Made by a program: the position numbers and the translations under genes. Of a stretch of 64,000 nucleotides of DNA, positions 1 through 10,216 are shown piece after piece; within the stretch, counting starts at the first letter, position 1; the number at the start of each line of letters is the position of its first letter. The stretch comes from Panagrolaimus kolymaensis. Its lineage: Eukaryota > Nematoda > Chromadorea > Rhabditida > Panagrolaimidae. The stretch lies in NCBI GenBank assembly GCA_028622995.1, contig JAJQJQ010000048.1:1922001-1986000 (forward strand). Direction: 5' to 3'. Under the pieces are notes generated by a model that did no database searches, was not told the origin of the DNA, and worked only from the letters and a program-made list of their open reading frames with translations.

Positions 1-94
1 AATTTTATAATGATGTTAATTTAACTTTGAATTTACAAGAAAAATAGTAAAAATTTTATATTTAAAAAAATTTATATACAATAAATAATTTAAG

Positions 95-543
95 TCTTAA
101 TTCAATGAATTTAAAAAGTTTTGTTATTCTGATAATTAATACTCCTATTGACCCTATCAACGTTATAGCTAAAAAAGGTATAATTTAAATATGAATTTTT
201 CTTTAAACTTTATTTTTTTTGTTTCAGCTTCTTCTGAAAATTGCAAATTTCAAGATACTACATTTCATACATCTGATAGTGGGAAAGAAACTTTTAGGTT
301 CGTCACCTAAGAAAAATCATTACTTTTACATAGGCTTAAAAGTTTAGCACCAATGTGGAATGTTTAGAACACGTTGGCACTTGTAAAGCAAAAAATAATC
401 TTTTGGTTGCCTATTTCTTTCTTTATTGCTATTCTATATTTTTATATTTACTTTTATTTTTCAACAACTGTCACATTGATTTATATTGAACCGGAAAATG
501 GTTATAAAGGTGCAAGAATTTATTTAAAAGCTTTTCATTAAAA
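95..543 (+). pseudogene. 3' relic of a multi-CUB secreted protein gene
   Basis: Three stretches match exons of the intact multi-CUB genes at 10217-14536 and 26600-30768. Bases 95-177 match the exon beginning near MNLKSFVI and end at a GT donor in the same phase. Bases 228-297 match the small exon encoding ASSENCKFQ, with a TTTCAG acceptor and an AG|GT donor. Bases about 455-543 match the terminal exon, including EPENGYKGARIYLKAFH and a stop. Two exons of about 156 and 338 bp that lie between these in the intact genes are missing here, and the frame from 300 to 455 is not homologous. The upstream exons would lie outside the window. I read it as an internally deleted copy, on the opposite strand to its relatives. 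A rapidly diverged functional gene is less likely. Confidence 0.7.
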
Positions 544-2079
544 TGTAAAATAATTAAATTTTTCTTATAAACAAATTTGTGAATGATTATTTAATTAAAA
601 AAAGCAGAAAAAAATAAATATTGTTTTTAATTGTTTTTTCTTGAAAAAGCACAATTTAAAAAAAAATTATATATTCATAAAAAAAGTTTTAACGCAAATA
701 TCTCACGAAAATAACAATATCCTATACTCCACGCAAACTTAATTTTTTTTTATATTTATTGATTAAAACACAATTCAAAGTTTGGCTTTTTTTCGAACAT
801 GAATTTGATTATACACCTGTGAACAAGTGTGAAAGGAAAGCCTATTGGTTTTTGGCATATAGTCTTCTTCCTATGTTTGGTTTTGGCATATAGGCTTTTC
901 ACGTAAATTCGTGACATAGGCTTACCATATGAGCCGATTTCGATCCATATTATTTTCATATGAATAGATTCATAGGTTTTTCATATGAAATTTCATGGAT
1001 TTTGTTAGCGTGCGTTTGCCGCTGCCTGCATCAAAGACTACCTTGCCGTAAATTACAATGACCCACCCTATTCAATAATAGGTGATTTTTTTATTCTTAA
1101 TATTTTTTAAACAGGAAACGAACGTTGGATTTTTTTTATTATTATTTCGAATTTCGAACATAAAATCAAACTTATAATATAAAATTGTATCCTACTAAAG
1201 GTTATTTTGCGTTGTTTGATAACATACTTGTTGTCTACCAGTGTTGTCGAATATCGAATAATCGAATCGAATATCGAACGAATATTCGATTCGAAAATCG
1301 AATTTCGAACGAATATTCGATTCGAAATTCGAGACCTCGAATATCGAATATTCGATTCGATTCGAATATTCGAAAATTTTCGAATCGAATCGAATATTCG
1401 AATTCAATTTTCGAATATTTTCGAATAAATTTTATTAATTCTTTGTTTTAAGAGCCGAAATAGTTTTAAATGTTCTCAAATGCTCTAAAAAGGGCTTAAA
1501 AAGCATTTTATAGCTTAATTTAAATGTATTAGTGCCAATTATAAAATTTAAAAATTTCGAATATTCGAACCCGAAATTCGAAGGTTTCGAATTTCGAATA
1601 TTCGATTCGATTCGATTATTCGAAAATATCCGAATCGAATCGAATATTCGAATTCGATATTCGAAGGTTTTCGAATATTCGACAACACTGTTGTCTACTT
1701 ATAATTATAATTATTAAACATATTTTGATAATGTAAAATAATTATGTGGGTTAATAATGGGCTTGAAAATACACATTAAAAAAAACTCTTGCCATTTTAT
1801 TTATTGGATAGTTAAAACTATGAAATGTGTTTTTTTCTAAATTATTACTTTTGGCGAATAAAAAGGATTGAGAAAATATGTATAACATTTTTTTAGATTA
1901 AAAGAGCAAAATTTTGGAAATAAACAGTATTAGGGAATTCTATTTCGGGAAAATTTTTCATTTTAATGCTAACTTGGCCGTGACATATGTATATTTTTTA
2001 AAAACTGTATTTTAAAAATCATTTAGTTTGAATTATAAAATTTTTTGACTGCCAAAATAATTTGAAACCATTTTATTGA
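544..2079. other. Intergenic, AT-rich, holds one MITE
   Basis: No gene is recognisable. The stretch holds the TIR element at 1239-1690. Around 850-930 a short motif (cataggctt / catataggctt) recurs several times, which may be a decayed repeat. Open frames over 1185-1717 are an artefact of the TTCGAA repeat. Confidence 0.6.
1239..1690. mobile_element. hAT-like MITE with TTCGAA-rich body
   Basis: This 452-bp element is bounded by terminal inverted repeats, CAGTGTTGTCGAATAT at the left end and its exact complement at the right (16 bp perfect). It is flanked by the 8-bp direct repeat TTGTCTAC at 1231-1238 and 1691-1698. An 8-bp target duplication fitting nTnnnnAn, with a CAGTG terminus, is the signature of hAT transposons. 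The interior is almost wholly made of palindromic TTCGAATATTCGAATCGA units in two blocks (about 1245-1425 and 1548-1690), separated by an AT-rich spacer. There is no transposase frame, so it must be moved in trans. Confidence 0.88.
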
Positions 2080-3035
2080 ATGAAATACATAACTTTTTTG
2101 ACTTTGATCCATCATTGTTTCGGCTTTATTTTAACTTTATGTCTATTAAAATTTTCCAAGGATGTATTATTTTATAAAAAATTATTTTTGAGAAGTTGGA
2201 AATTTTCTCCAGTAATAACAATTTATTTCTTATTTTTGCTTATTTTTAGCATTTTTTCTTTAACAAATTTAACTTATTTAATTATTTTTTGGAGGCCCGA
2301 AGAAAATATTTATGATGCTCGAATTATATTTTGGTTAGGATTTTTTCCTTACATTATGGGATTCCTAGGAACAATGGTAGAAATATCTTTATGTTTGGAT
2401 CGATCTTTATCAATTATTTTCCCATTGAAATATATGTAATTTCAAGCATCGATGTTATCTTGGAATTGCAACAATTTTTGGTTTATGTATTGTAATTGGG
2501 ATATTTCTTTTATTTACTCCTATATTATCGAAAGTTCCATTAACCTCAAATTCAAATTGCACCATATTTGGCTTTTTATGCCAGGTGTTTCATATATAAG
2601 TGAAATAAAATTTACTTTGGCTGGAATAAATTTTGTTGGAGGTGCAATATTATACATATTTTTTGATTCGATGGTTTATCAATAGTATGAATAATAAACA
2701 TTTATCCAATACTGTTATTAAAATAATTTTATCTACGACCATTTTTGAAATGGTTCCTGTTGCGTTTTCGGCCTCTTTCACTATAGTGGGTTGCTTTTTA
2801 AACTCTATAAGCATGGTAAAACGAAAACACGATAAAGTTTTTGACAATAATATAAAAATAAAAATATTAATAAACTGTAAAATATCAATTTCAGATAGTT
2901 GGAGTATATTTAAATCAAATAATTGGACCTTATGGTCTAACTGTATCATCAATAAATTTGACGATATGTGCTGCATTTTATTCAAGAGCATGCAAAAAAG
3001 CTTTTAATTATGGCCCAAAAAAGTTTTTGCAATAG
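2080..3035 (+). pseudogene. Serpentine 7TM receptor, frameshifted
   Basis: The conceptual protein has hydrophobic segments typical of nematode chemoreceptors. It shows the TM3-end motif LCLDRSLSIIFPLKY, a following segment beginning NFKHRCYLGIATIF, and a last exon (from about 2895, after TTTCAG) beginning IVGVYLNQIIGPYG. The reading frame is broken twice. At about 2436 the frame hits TAA and continues one base over. At about 2660, in a T run, TM5 continues in another frame. Only the last junction looks like a normal intron (GTAAAACG to TTTCAG). The exact receptor family is not clear. It is probably a pseudogene; assembly errors at homopolymers could explain the second shift but hardly the first. 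Confidence 0.65.
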
Positions 3036-3771
3036 CAACAAATATGCGGTAAAAGAAATCCTAAAACTTGTTGTTCTTTTTTAACTTTTTTTATATATTG
3101 TTCTTAGTTAAACTGTATAAAAGCCATTTTTTGTAAGAATCCCAATAATTTCAACGTTTGAAAGGCAAAACAAAAATTTATTTTTGGGTTAGTAAAGAGA
3201 GAATAAACAAAATCCGTCCTCTCTGCCTTTACTTTTCCTGGGATCGATGAGCGAGAAAAAAATCAAACACTATTTAAAGATATAACATATTTTCGCCTTC
3301 AAAATTTAAAAATTTTATAATCGAATAAATGCAAAGAAACAATTGGCGCGAAAAATACCTATAAAAAATAGAAGCAGAGATGGGTGGATGGATGACTAAA
3401 ACAAAACAACAAAAATAATAAAGTTTTTTTTAACAAAAAAATTTGACCTCTTTGCTTTTAATAATTCTCTAAGAGGAAAAGAGAGGAATGGCATAAAATT
3501 GTTTGCAATCAAACATGAAAAATTTGAGTTGCAAAAAGTTAAGTAATGGCGAAGTTCAAAATAAAACAACTAAAGCTCTGTGTTTTTACAATTAACAAAT
3601 TTTTAAATTTGTGAAGAATTAAAAAATGCAAAAAGTGAAGAAAAAAAAAGAAGTTTTTATTTAAAGTTAAATCGAAAATAAAAACAATAAAAACTGAATT
3701 TAAAAGTTCGCAAAAGAAAAAAATTTGTAGAGAAAAAAAAAGACTTGAAATACATAGAATATAATTTTTTA
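3036..3771. other. Intergenic, nothing recognised
   Basis: AT-rich spacer between the converging 3' ends of two receptor genes. It has poly-A/T runs but no coding, repeat or RNA signal that I can support. Confidence 0.5.
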
Positions 3772-4844
3772 TTATCTCCTTCTACTTTGAATTGTTTGTG
3801 CTGATGCTGAATTTGTAATAAAAATCACACTGGAATTTTGAGATTTCACCAAAAAACTTAATCCATAAAATGAAAGAAGATCTTGTCGAAAAATTTTTGA
3901 TACAATAAAAAGAACCACAATATTTGAATAATGTTGAAACATGAAAGCTAATAAACCAATAAATAAATATACATTTTCTTCAAATAGCAGGGAAATAGGA
4001 TTTAAAATATAAAAAGTATAAAAAATTAATTGGAAAATAGTTGAAAGAATTGCTTGCATGATTAATCGTCGTTCCACGTTCGCAGTTAAAAGTGCAGTTC
4101 CAGAAAATTTGGAAAACAAATAACTTCCAAGAATTAAAAATAAAGTTAAAAAACTAAGAAAAATATTTAAATAGAATGCAATATTATTATTTTCAATCGA
4201 TTTATCCACGCATTCTGGATCCCATGCATGTATTTTACAATATGGATCTAATATTACTGTATACCCATTAACCAAAAACGGAAAAATTAATACAAGAATT
4301 ATGGATGGAATTTGTTTATTTCTCCATAACTAAAAAAATTGTTTTTAGCATTAAAATTTAAATGAAAAAAAGGCGTTTTTACTTTATCATGCCTCAATGG
4401 CATTCCAATCGCTGTGCACCGATAAATTGCAATAACCAAATTCCAAAAACCATTAAAATATAAAAAATACCAATCAAATGAAAAAGCCCAAAAATTAATA
4501 ATTTCTATATAAATATCAAAAATATCGGTTAAATCTAACAATAAAAATGCAATTTGAAATATAAATGAAATCAAATATCCAACAGTTAAAAGAATATAAT
4601 AAACAGAAAACCAAATAGGATTTTTTTTATAAAATTGTGCAAAGAAAAATATTATTAATAATAATTCAAAAATTAAACATGTATCACCCACAGATGCCAC
4701 ATACCAATATAATGGTGAACGTTCGAAGGTTACTGGAAGAGGTTCAGTGGTGGCATTTTCATCGATTTGGTAATCATCATCCGGAGCGGCAGTGCTACTT
4801 AGAGGTTCGATCGATAGCGTTGGAGCAGGTAGTTGTTGAGACAT
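3772..4844 (-). CDS. Serpentine 7TM receptor (chemoreceptor-like)
   Basis: Two exons (4383-4844 and 3772-4329), joined in phase 0 across a 53-bp GT-AG intron, give 339 aa. The N-terminal ~45 residues are acidic and Ser/Thr/Pro-rich, with one potential N-glycosylation site (NAT), as expected for an extracellular tail. Seven hydrophobic segments follow. YRCTAIGMPLRHDK after TM3 is the DRY-like element of nematode Srv/Srg-type receptors. The polar block ERRLIMQAILSTIFQ precedes TM6, and a short basic cytoplasmic tail ends in SRRR. Such receptors sense chemicals in the cilia of sensory neurons (family knowledge). The frame is intact, unlike its neighbour at 2080-3035, and the two are not close paralogues. 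The subfamily assignment is tentative. Confidence 0.78.
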
Positions 4845-6458
4845 TTATTTAATGTTATATTAATTTTGGATAAATAATAATAAAAATTTTAGAAGAAAAA
4901 ATAAAGGTTTATCAAATCACCTGTTCCTTAGAAAAGGTTAAAAGGCTTAGGAGTTATTTACCCCCATAACAATAATTCAAAATTAACTTAAATTTGTTTC
5001 ATGAATCATGACTAAAGTAAACATGAATTAAAACTAATCATGTGCGAAAAGAAAAAAAACCCAAGGAAAGTTTTTAAAAGGGTAAAATATTTAAAACTTT
5101 ATATAAATTTTAGCTTCTTTTCAGTGACATGAGAAATAAATATTAAAACTTTGTCAAAACCACCGTTATTAAAAAAAATAATGTAAAACTTTTTAGATTC
5201 TTTAAATTAAAACTTTTTAGGTTTATTGTCTTTCCTAGCAACTCCTACGACAAAAATAACAGATGTTAAAAACAGCCGTTTAATAAATAAGTAGCTATTA
5301 GCATTAATGTTTTTTTTTTATTAAAAAGAAAACAAAAAAAATAATGAGCATAGAAAAAAAAGGTGGGCAACAAAGTTGCCAATGTAAAAAAAAGTATACT
5401 TGGCAACACGGGGAGTCTTCGGCCCCTCGATATAAATATTTTTTATGCATTTCTTAAAAAAAAAATTAATATCATTTTATCCATTTTTAGAAATACACAA
5501 AAAATTAAAACTTTATACCAATTTTAAATAAATTAGGCCCTTAGAGTTAAATTTTTACTCAACGACATAAAAGTCACAAATGCTTATCAAATAGAATTGG
5601 AATTGAGGGACTTTGGTCCGGCATAGGCATATTTATACATATATTATAACCGCTATCTTTGAATTTCTTTTAAAATTAATGGAATTTAGATTCTTTACCA
5701 CATTTAAATCCGTTGATCGTATTTAGATCCATTTTCATCTTTAAATACTTATAAATCAGCCGCCACTCTCAAATCGCTATTTTTCGTGGAAGTTGATCGA
5801 TGTTTTTCCGTGTCCTTAAAAAAAAAAGACATGGAAAAACTGTCACTCGTTGACTTCCGCAAAAAAAATAAAGATTTGATGATTACCTCGTCTTCATCCT
5901 TCTCATTGTTGGTATATTTTTACACATAAAGGCAATTTCTTAATTTTTGTTTTGTTTTTTTTTATAATAAAAAAAAAGTTAAATACACAAATTTATTGTA
6001 AAAAAATAAAATAAGAAATGTCCACATTTTTGACAATTTTGCGATTATGAATGAAATGAAAAATAAAAAAAAATATCTTTTGGCAATTGTATTTTTTATT
6101 TTGTTTTGAACACCAAATTCTATTACCTTTCCATCGGAGAAATAAAGGCGATTAAAAAAAGATTTAATACACCTCCTTATAAGTGATAAGAAGAAGAAGA
6201 AAAAATTTAGCACCAAAGGAAAGTCTTAATATGGCGTAAAGCAATGCTGTAAAAATTCATACTTTAAAGCTGATTTTTCTAATACATTTGAAAAGGTTTA
6301 AAAAAAAGCATCGTACGAATAAAGCTCTAAAAAAATAAGGAATTATGATATGTAAAATGCAAAAAAAAAGAGTTTTATTCGTCTAAACTTTAAATTTTAA
6401 ATATTACAAATAATTTATTCAAATTAAAAAATTTTAATGAACGTTTTTTCTCTTATTT
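4845..6458. other. Intergenic, with inverted repeats
   Basis: No gene is recognised. It contains the long imperfect inverted repeat at 5766-5882. It also has a small hairpin near 5383-5418 (GTTGCCAA...TTGGCAAC) followed by a GC-rich palindromic patch (GGGGAGTCTTCGGCCCC), possibly remnants of small TIR elements. The left part should contain the promoter of the receptor ending at 4844. Confidence 0.5.
5766..5882. repeat. Long imperfect inverted repeat (about 55-bp arms)
   Basis: The left arm (5766-5820, starting near ctcaaatcgctattttt) pairs with the right arm (5826-5882, ending near aaataaagatttga). Shared blocks include tcaaatc, GGAAGT and TTTTTCC. The loop is only a few A residues. No clear target duplication was found, so it may be a decayed MITE or a hairpin-forming repeat. 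Confidence 0.6.
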
Positions 6459-9400
6459 TTAGGCTAGTTTTTTACAAATAGCATTATGTGATTCATCGCA
6501 AGCAACATTTTCATAGAATTCATTATAATTATCATAATTTAGTCTCATACAACTTTCTCCATCATCTTTTGTGGAAAGCCGCTATTCCATTTAATAAAAT
6601 CAAATGGAGTATTATCAGACCATGTAAATGTGTTTCCACCATCGACAGATTTTCCACCAATCCAGAAATATGTCCAAGGAATTCAAATGATTGCCATGGA
6701 ATATCATGAGTTAGAGTGATAGGAGGCAAGAGCTTAAATTCTGAAAAATGACTTCTTAATAAAATGGATTAAAAATCAGCTTTTCATAATAAATTAAAAT
6801 AGTTTAATTGTATTAATCGTTCCTGCTTTCGCACTCTGTTCAATTGGATTTTTTCGATTGTTCCTCAACAAAGACAGATATAGATTGCGATGAGAGCTTT
6901 AGATGTATCAGTCCCAAGATCCCTCAAAATAAATTTCAATATGAAACAAGAACATTAGCAAATTTTTAAGTTTTTCCACATGAGAATCAGCATTCCTATC
7001 TATGCATACCAGAAGGTCGACAGGTACAGAATTACCGACCCGAGGATTTTTTTGATTTATGTTAATTACCGATGGACTGATTTTTTATACCAAAAAAATA
7101 CCGTACACCGACTTTTTCTTCGGGCGAGTCGGTAAAGCAACACTAATGAGAATTAAGAGCATTAAAAAATGAACAATTTCATAGTATACATATTATTTTT
7201 TGGGAATTTTTTTTAAAATTTAAATATCGTTTAAGCTTATAAATAAAAATTGCCCAGCTTACTTTCATACGCTTGAAACAACATTTCAAATTCTCCAGTT
7301 TCCAGAATGTTTCCAGAAGTGAATTTAAACGTTGTATATGAATATGGTTTGATAATTCCAATACTATTAGTATTACACGCTAAAAAAATATATGCATTTT
7401 AATTATTTAAAAACTAAATTTAAATTACTCTCAGTTGTTTTACATAGATCCACTAAGGTTTTATTATCGGATATTAGTTGGAACTTAGAATTTCCAGGAG
7501 TTCCACCATAGATTGTTAACATTGCGATAATATATTTGACTGAACACTTTTCGTCGACAATAATCTAAAATATTATTTCAATGACACAGATGCTGATATG
7601 AAAAACACAAATTAAAATATAATCTTTTGGTTTTAACTATAAAAAATGGATATCAAAATTTTACAGACATCAAAAAAGCTTTTAATTTTATATTTTTGCA
7701 AATAATCTATTGAAAAGAGTCGTAGAGTATTTTAAAAAGTTGCAAGGATATCAGAATCATATTGAGATTGCTCAATAAACATTTTCGAAATCATTCGCAA
7801 TTTAGTTTCATTAAAGTCATATTTCAGTTAATATCTAATACACTACTTACTGTAAAAGTACATTTCATATTAGCACAATAAAAATATCTGTAATCATCGT
7901 AGGGAATATTATCTGTATTAACAATATAATATGTGTGTTGATTTTCACATGGCACAATAATTGTATCATTGTTACATTCACAATCTAAAAGATAAAATAA
8001 AAAGTTAATCTTAAAATCTCTACGCATAAAATTTAATTCTCCTGTTAGGTGCAGAAAAAAATGCATAAAAGTTACGCTGGCATTTTGAAATTAAATAATG
8101 GAAATCCAAAAACCTTGTTAAAAAAAGCTCTCACTTATAATGAAAGCTTTTACATATGAGAGAAATATTTGGATGATAGCTGTTTAGCCTTAATACTCAA
8201 CCTAAACCGCTCATATTTAATAATGGTAATATGCCTACCATAATTTAAAAAAATAACTTTAAACCCGGTTGTTGTTATACTTCCATCACTTAAGAAATTC
8301 CAAAATAAAGTTTTTGTTGTGCCATTTTCATTTGGACCATAAACATTAATATCACCCATATTAGCCGTATAAACTGCAATATTATTTTCATCATTGTCCA
8401 CTTTAATGGTAATTGGATCTGCAAGATTTTCTGTTTCAACTAATTGAAGATATTGTTCAACAAATAATTGTTGCTTTGGCCAAATAGGCGTTGTCAAATT
8501 ACAAAATGCATTATTTGGATATAAATAAGCTGACCATGTGAAATACCCGTCATTATCATTTATGTCACAATTTCCAAATGTACGAATAAAATCTTTTTCT
8601 ACAATACTTAAAAGGGCATAGAGAAGGGGGGTTTGAGATTTTGTTTCAAGAATAACGGTAATATTGTGATCCACATTATAATAAGGGACATTAGGTTTTG
8701 TGAAAACACTAAAAAAATATCATACTAATTTATTAGATTTTTATTAATGTTTTGGCAGCTTAGAAATTGAAACTAAATAATTAAGTAGTCTTGATTTCTC
8801 ATCTAAACTTTGAAATCGTGATCTTACATTTTCTCATTAAAAAAGTAATAAAAATGGGTAAATCATATATACTATTACCGTGACCCATTATCGTTAATAA
8901 CAAAACTTACTCTGTAATAATATAATCAGAACTATTTTTAACAATAAATGTCGCATCACCGATATCACTATCACTTAATAAAGTAAACTTAAATCCATAG
9001 TTTTTATGAGAAATAAAATTCCATGAACAACTGATATTTTTCAAATCATATGTAAAAACATAAATAAAAACAACTTCTGTTTCATCATCTAAAATTAAAG
9101 GTTGAGCTATTTTTACCATTTTACAATTATTTTTGTCATCATTTTTTTTCCATAAATAATATGGCCTTGAAATGCAGTATAGTGATTTGTAAAAGTTGGA
9201 TAATCATAAGTAAGAAATAAAGAAGAGCTGTTTGTATCATAGAAAAAAGGTTTGTCATACGATAAGTCAGCATCGATTCTATGACATTATTTTAATGTTG
9301 ATTTAAAAAAGTAGCTCACAAACCTTTTTGAACCATCTTTTAGAATAAAAGCATTACTCATTTGACCAGTTGTGAAGAAGATACTCAAATACATGGTGGA

Positions 9401-9728
9401 ATTCTTAAAATTAATTTAAAGCTATAGCTCAATTTTTTACTTCGCTATTAATGTTTACAGTTTATTTTATATTTTCCCTTTTTTGTTTGTTAAATATACA
9501 TACTTCTTCATTAGTAATATTACCAAAAATATTCAAAGTACAATTTTGCATCATTTCCAGAGTCATAGAATTTGGAAAATGAGGAGATTCAATAAAAACA
9601 ATTTCATTTTCATTCAAAATTATATCTTTTGATGAATCACAAATTACTTTTTTATTTTTATTTTCACAAAAAGTTAAAAAGAAATTTAAGTAAAACAAAA
9701 ATAGAAAAAACCACCGCATGCTTTGCAT
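6459..9728 (-). pseudogene. Multi-CUB gene with frameshift and C-type lectin 3' end
   Basis: Paralogue of the intact genes at 10217-14536 and 26600-30768. Exons 1-7 (9504-9728, 9324-9403, 8911-9278, 8239-8708, 7851-7984, 7429-7564, 7263-7379) keep the same boundaries and phases. It starts with a signal peptide (MRWFFLFLFYLNFF) and then KVICDSSKDIILNENE. In exon 3 an 8-T run (A8 in the sense strand) at 9142-9149 is one base short of the length needed to keep frame. Exon 8 begins at 6740 with the usual FKLLPPITLTHDIPWQ, but at about 6693 the homology stops. What follows is the end of a C-type lectin domain (WIGGKSVDGGNTFTWSDN ... ESCMRLNYDNYNEFYENVAC ... AICKK), itself with one frameshift. Exons 9-13 of the family are absent. 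It is probably a chimeric pseudogene made by recombination with a lectin gene. Confidence 0.75.
6988..7145. mobile_element. Small hAT-like TIR element in an intron
   Basis: This 158-bp segment lies in the intron between exons 7 and 8 of the multi-CUB pseudogene. It is flanked by the direct repeat ATGAGAAT (6980-6987 and 7146-7153), which fits the hAT target consensus nTnnnnAn. The ends are CAGCATTCC and, in reverse, TAGTGTTGC. These are only partly complementary, but an inner TTACCGACyCG motif is inverted at both ends (about 7032 and 7130). It is non-coding. The matching target duplication is the strongest evidence; the diverged TIRs weaken it. Confidence 0.55.
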
Positions 9729-10216
9729 TTTATCAATAAAGTGAAAATGGAGTAAATTATTTTTTGACGATTTTCGCTTTTTTATAAACGCCAGTTTTGA
9801 TACTTTCTACATATGAAAAATAAAGGCGATTAAAAGGGGTTTTTATGCACCATATATGATAAGAACAAGAAAAAAGTTATAACATTTCTTTAAAACAGAT
9901 TTTTTTATGTTGAAAGGAACGCTCCCTATTTTAAAAACTTTTTTAATAATATTAGCTCATATTCATTTGTAAGCTTTTTTTTCTTTGTTGGTTATTAGTT
10001 CTTGATCATTGATGTTTTTAATCTTAAGACGATTTTAGTATCTTTGAAAAATAACAACGTTGAATTTTTAGAATAAAACAATGGAAACTATATTTTTTTT
10101 GACGTTACATTTAATATTTCACAGTCAAAAGATAATAAAACTTAACAAAAAAATGTTGAATTTTATTTTATTTATGAATAAAAAATTTTTAACACAAATA
10201 TATGAGCTAATTTCAT
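9729..10216. other. Intergenic between two multi-CUB genes
   Basis: Spacer holding the presumed promoter of the left gene and the 3' flank of the right one. An ATAAAGGCGATTAAAA-like block near 9810 recurs upstream of the paralogues (near 14630 and, weaker, 6130 and 30860), so it is a candidate shared promoter motif. Confidence 0.45.

Noticed and set aside
1239..1690. Possible CRISPR-like or satellite array
   Set aside because: No unique spacers of even length, a eukaryotic context, and clear transposon termini with target duplication.
1185..1717. Several open frames on both strands
   Set aside because: They arise from the TTCGAA palindromic repeat inside the MITE, which lacks stops in most frames. 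The peptides (FRIESNIR-type) are repeat artefacts.
5383..5418. Hairpin considered as tRNA or small RNA
   Set aside because: Only an 8-bp stem, with no tRNA arms or box A/B sequence. No tRNA, rRNA or SL RNA signature was found anywhere in the window.
6488..6709. Plus-strand open frame
   Set aside because: It is antisense to the C-type lectin piece, whose minus-strand frame carries conserved lectin motifs.
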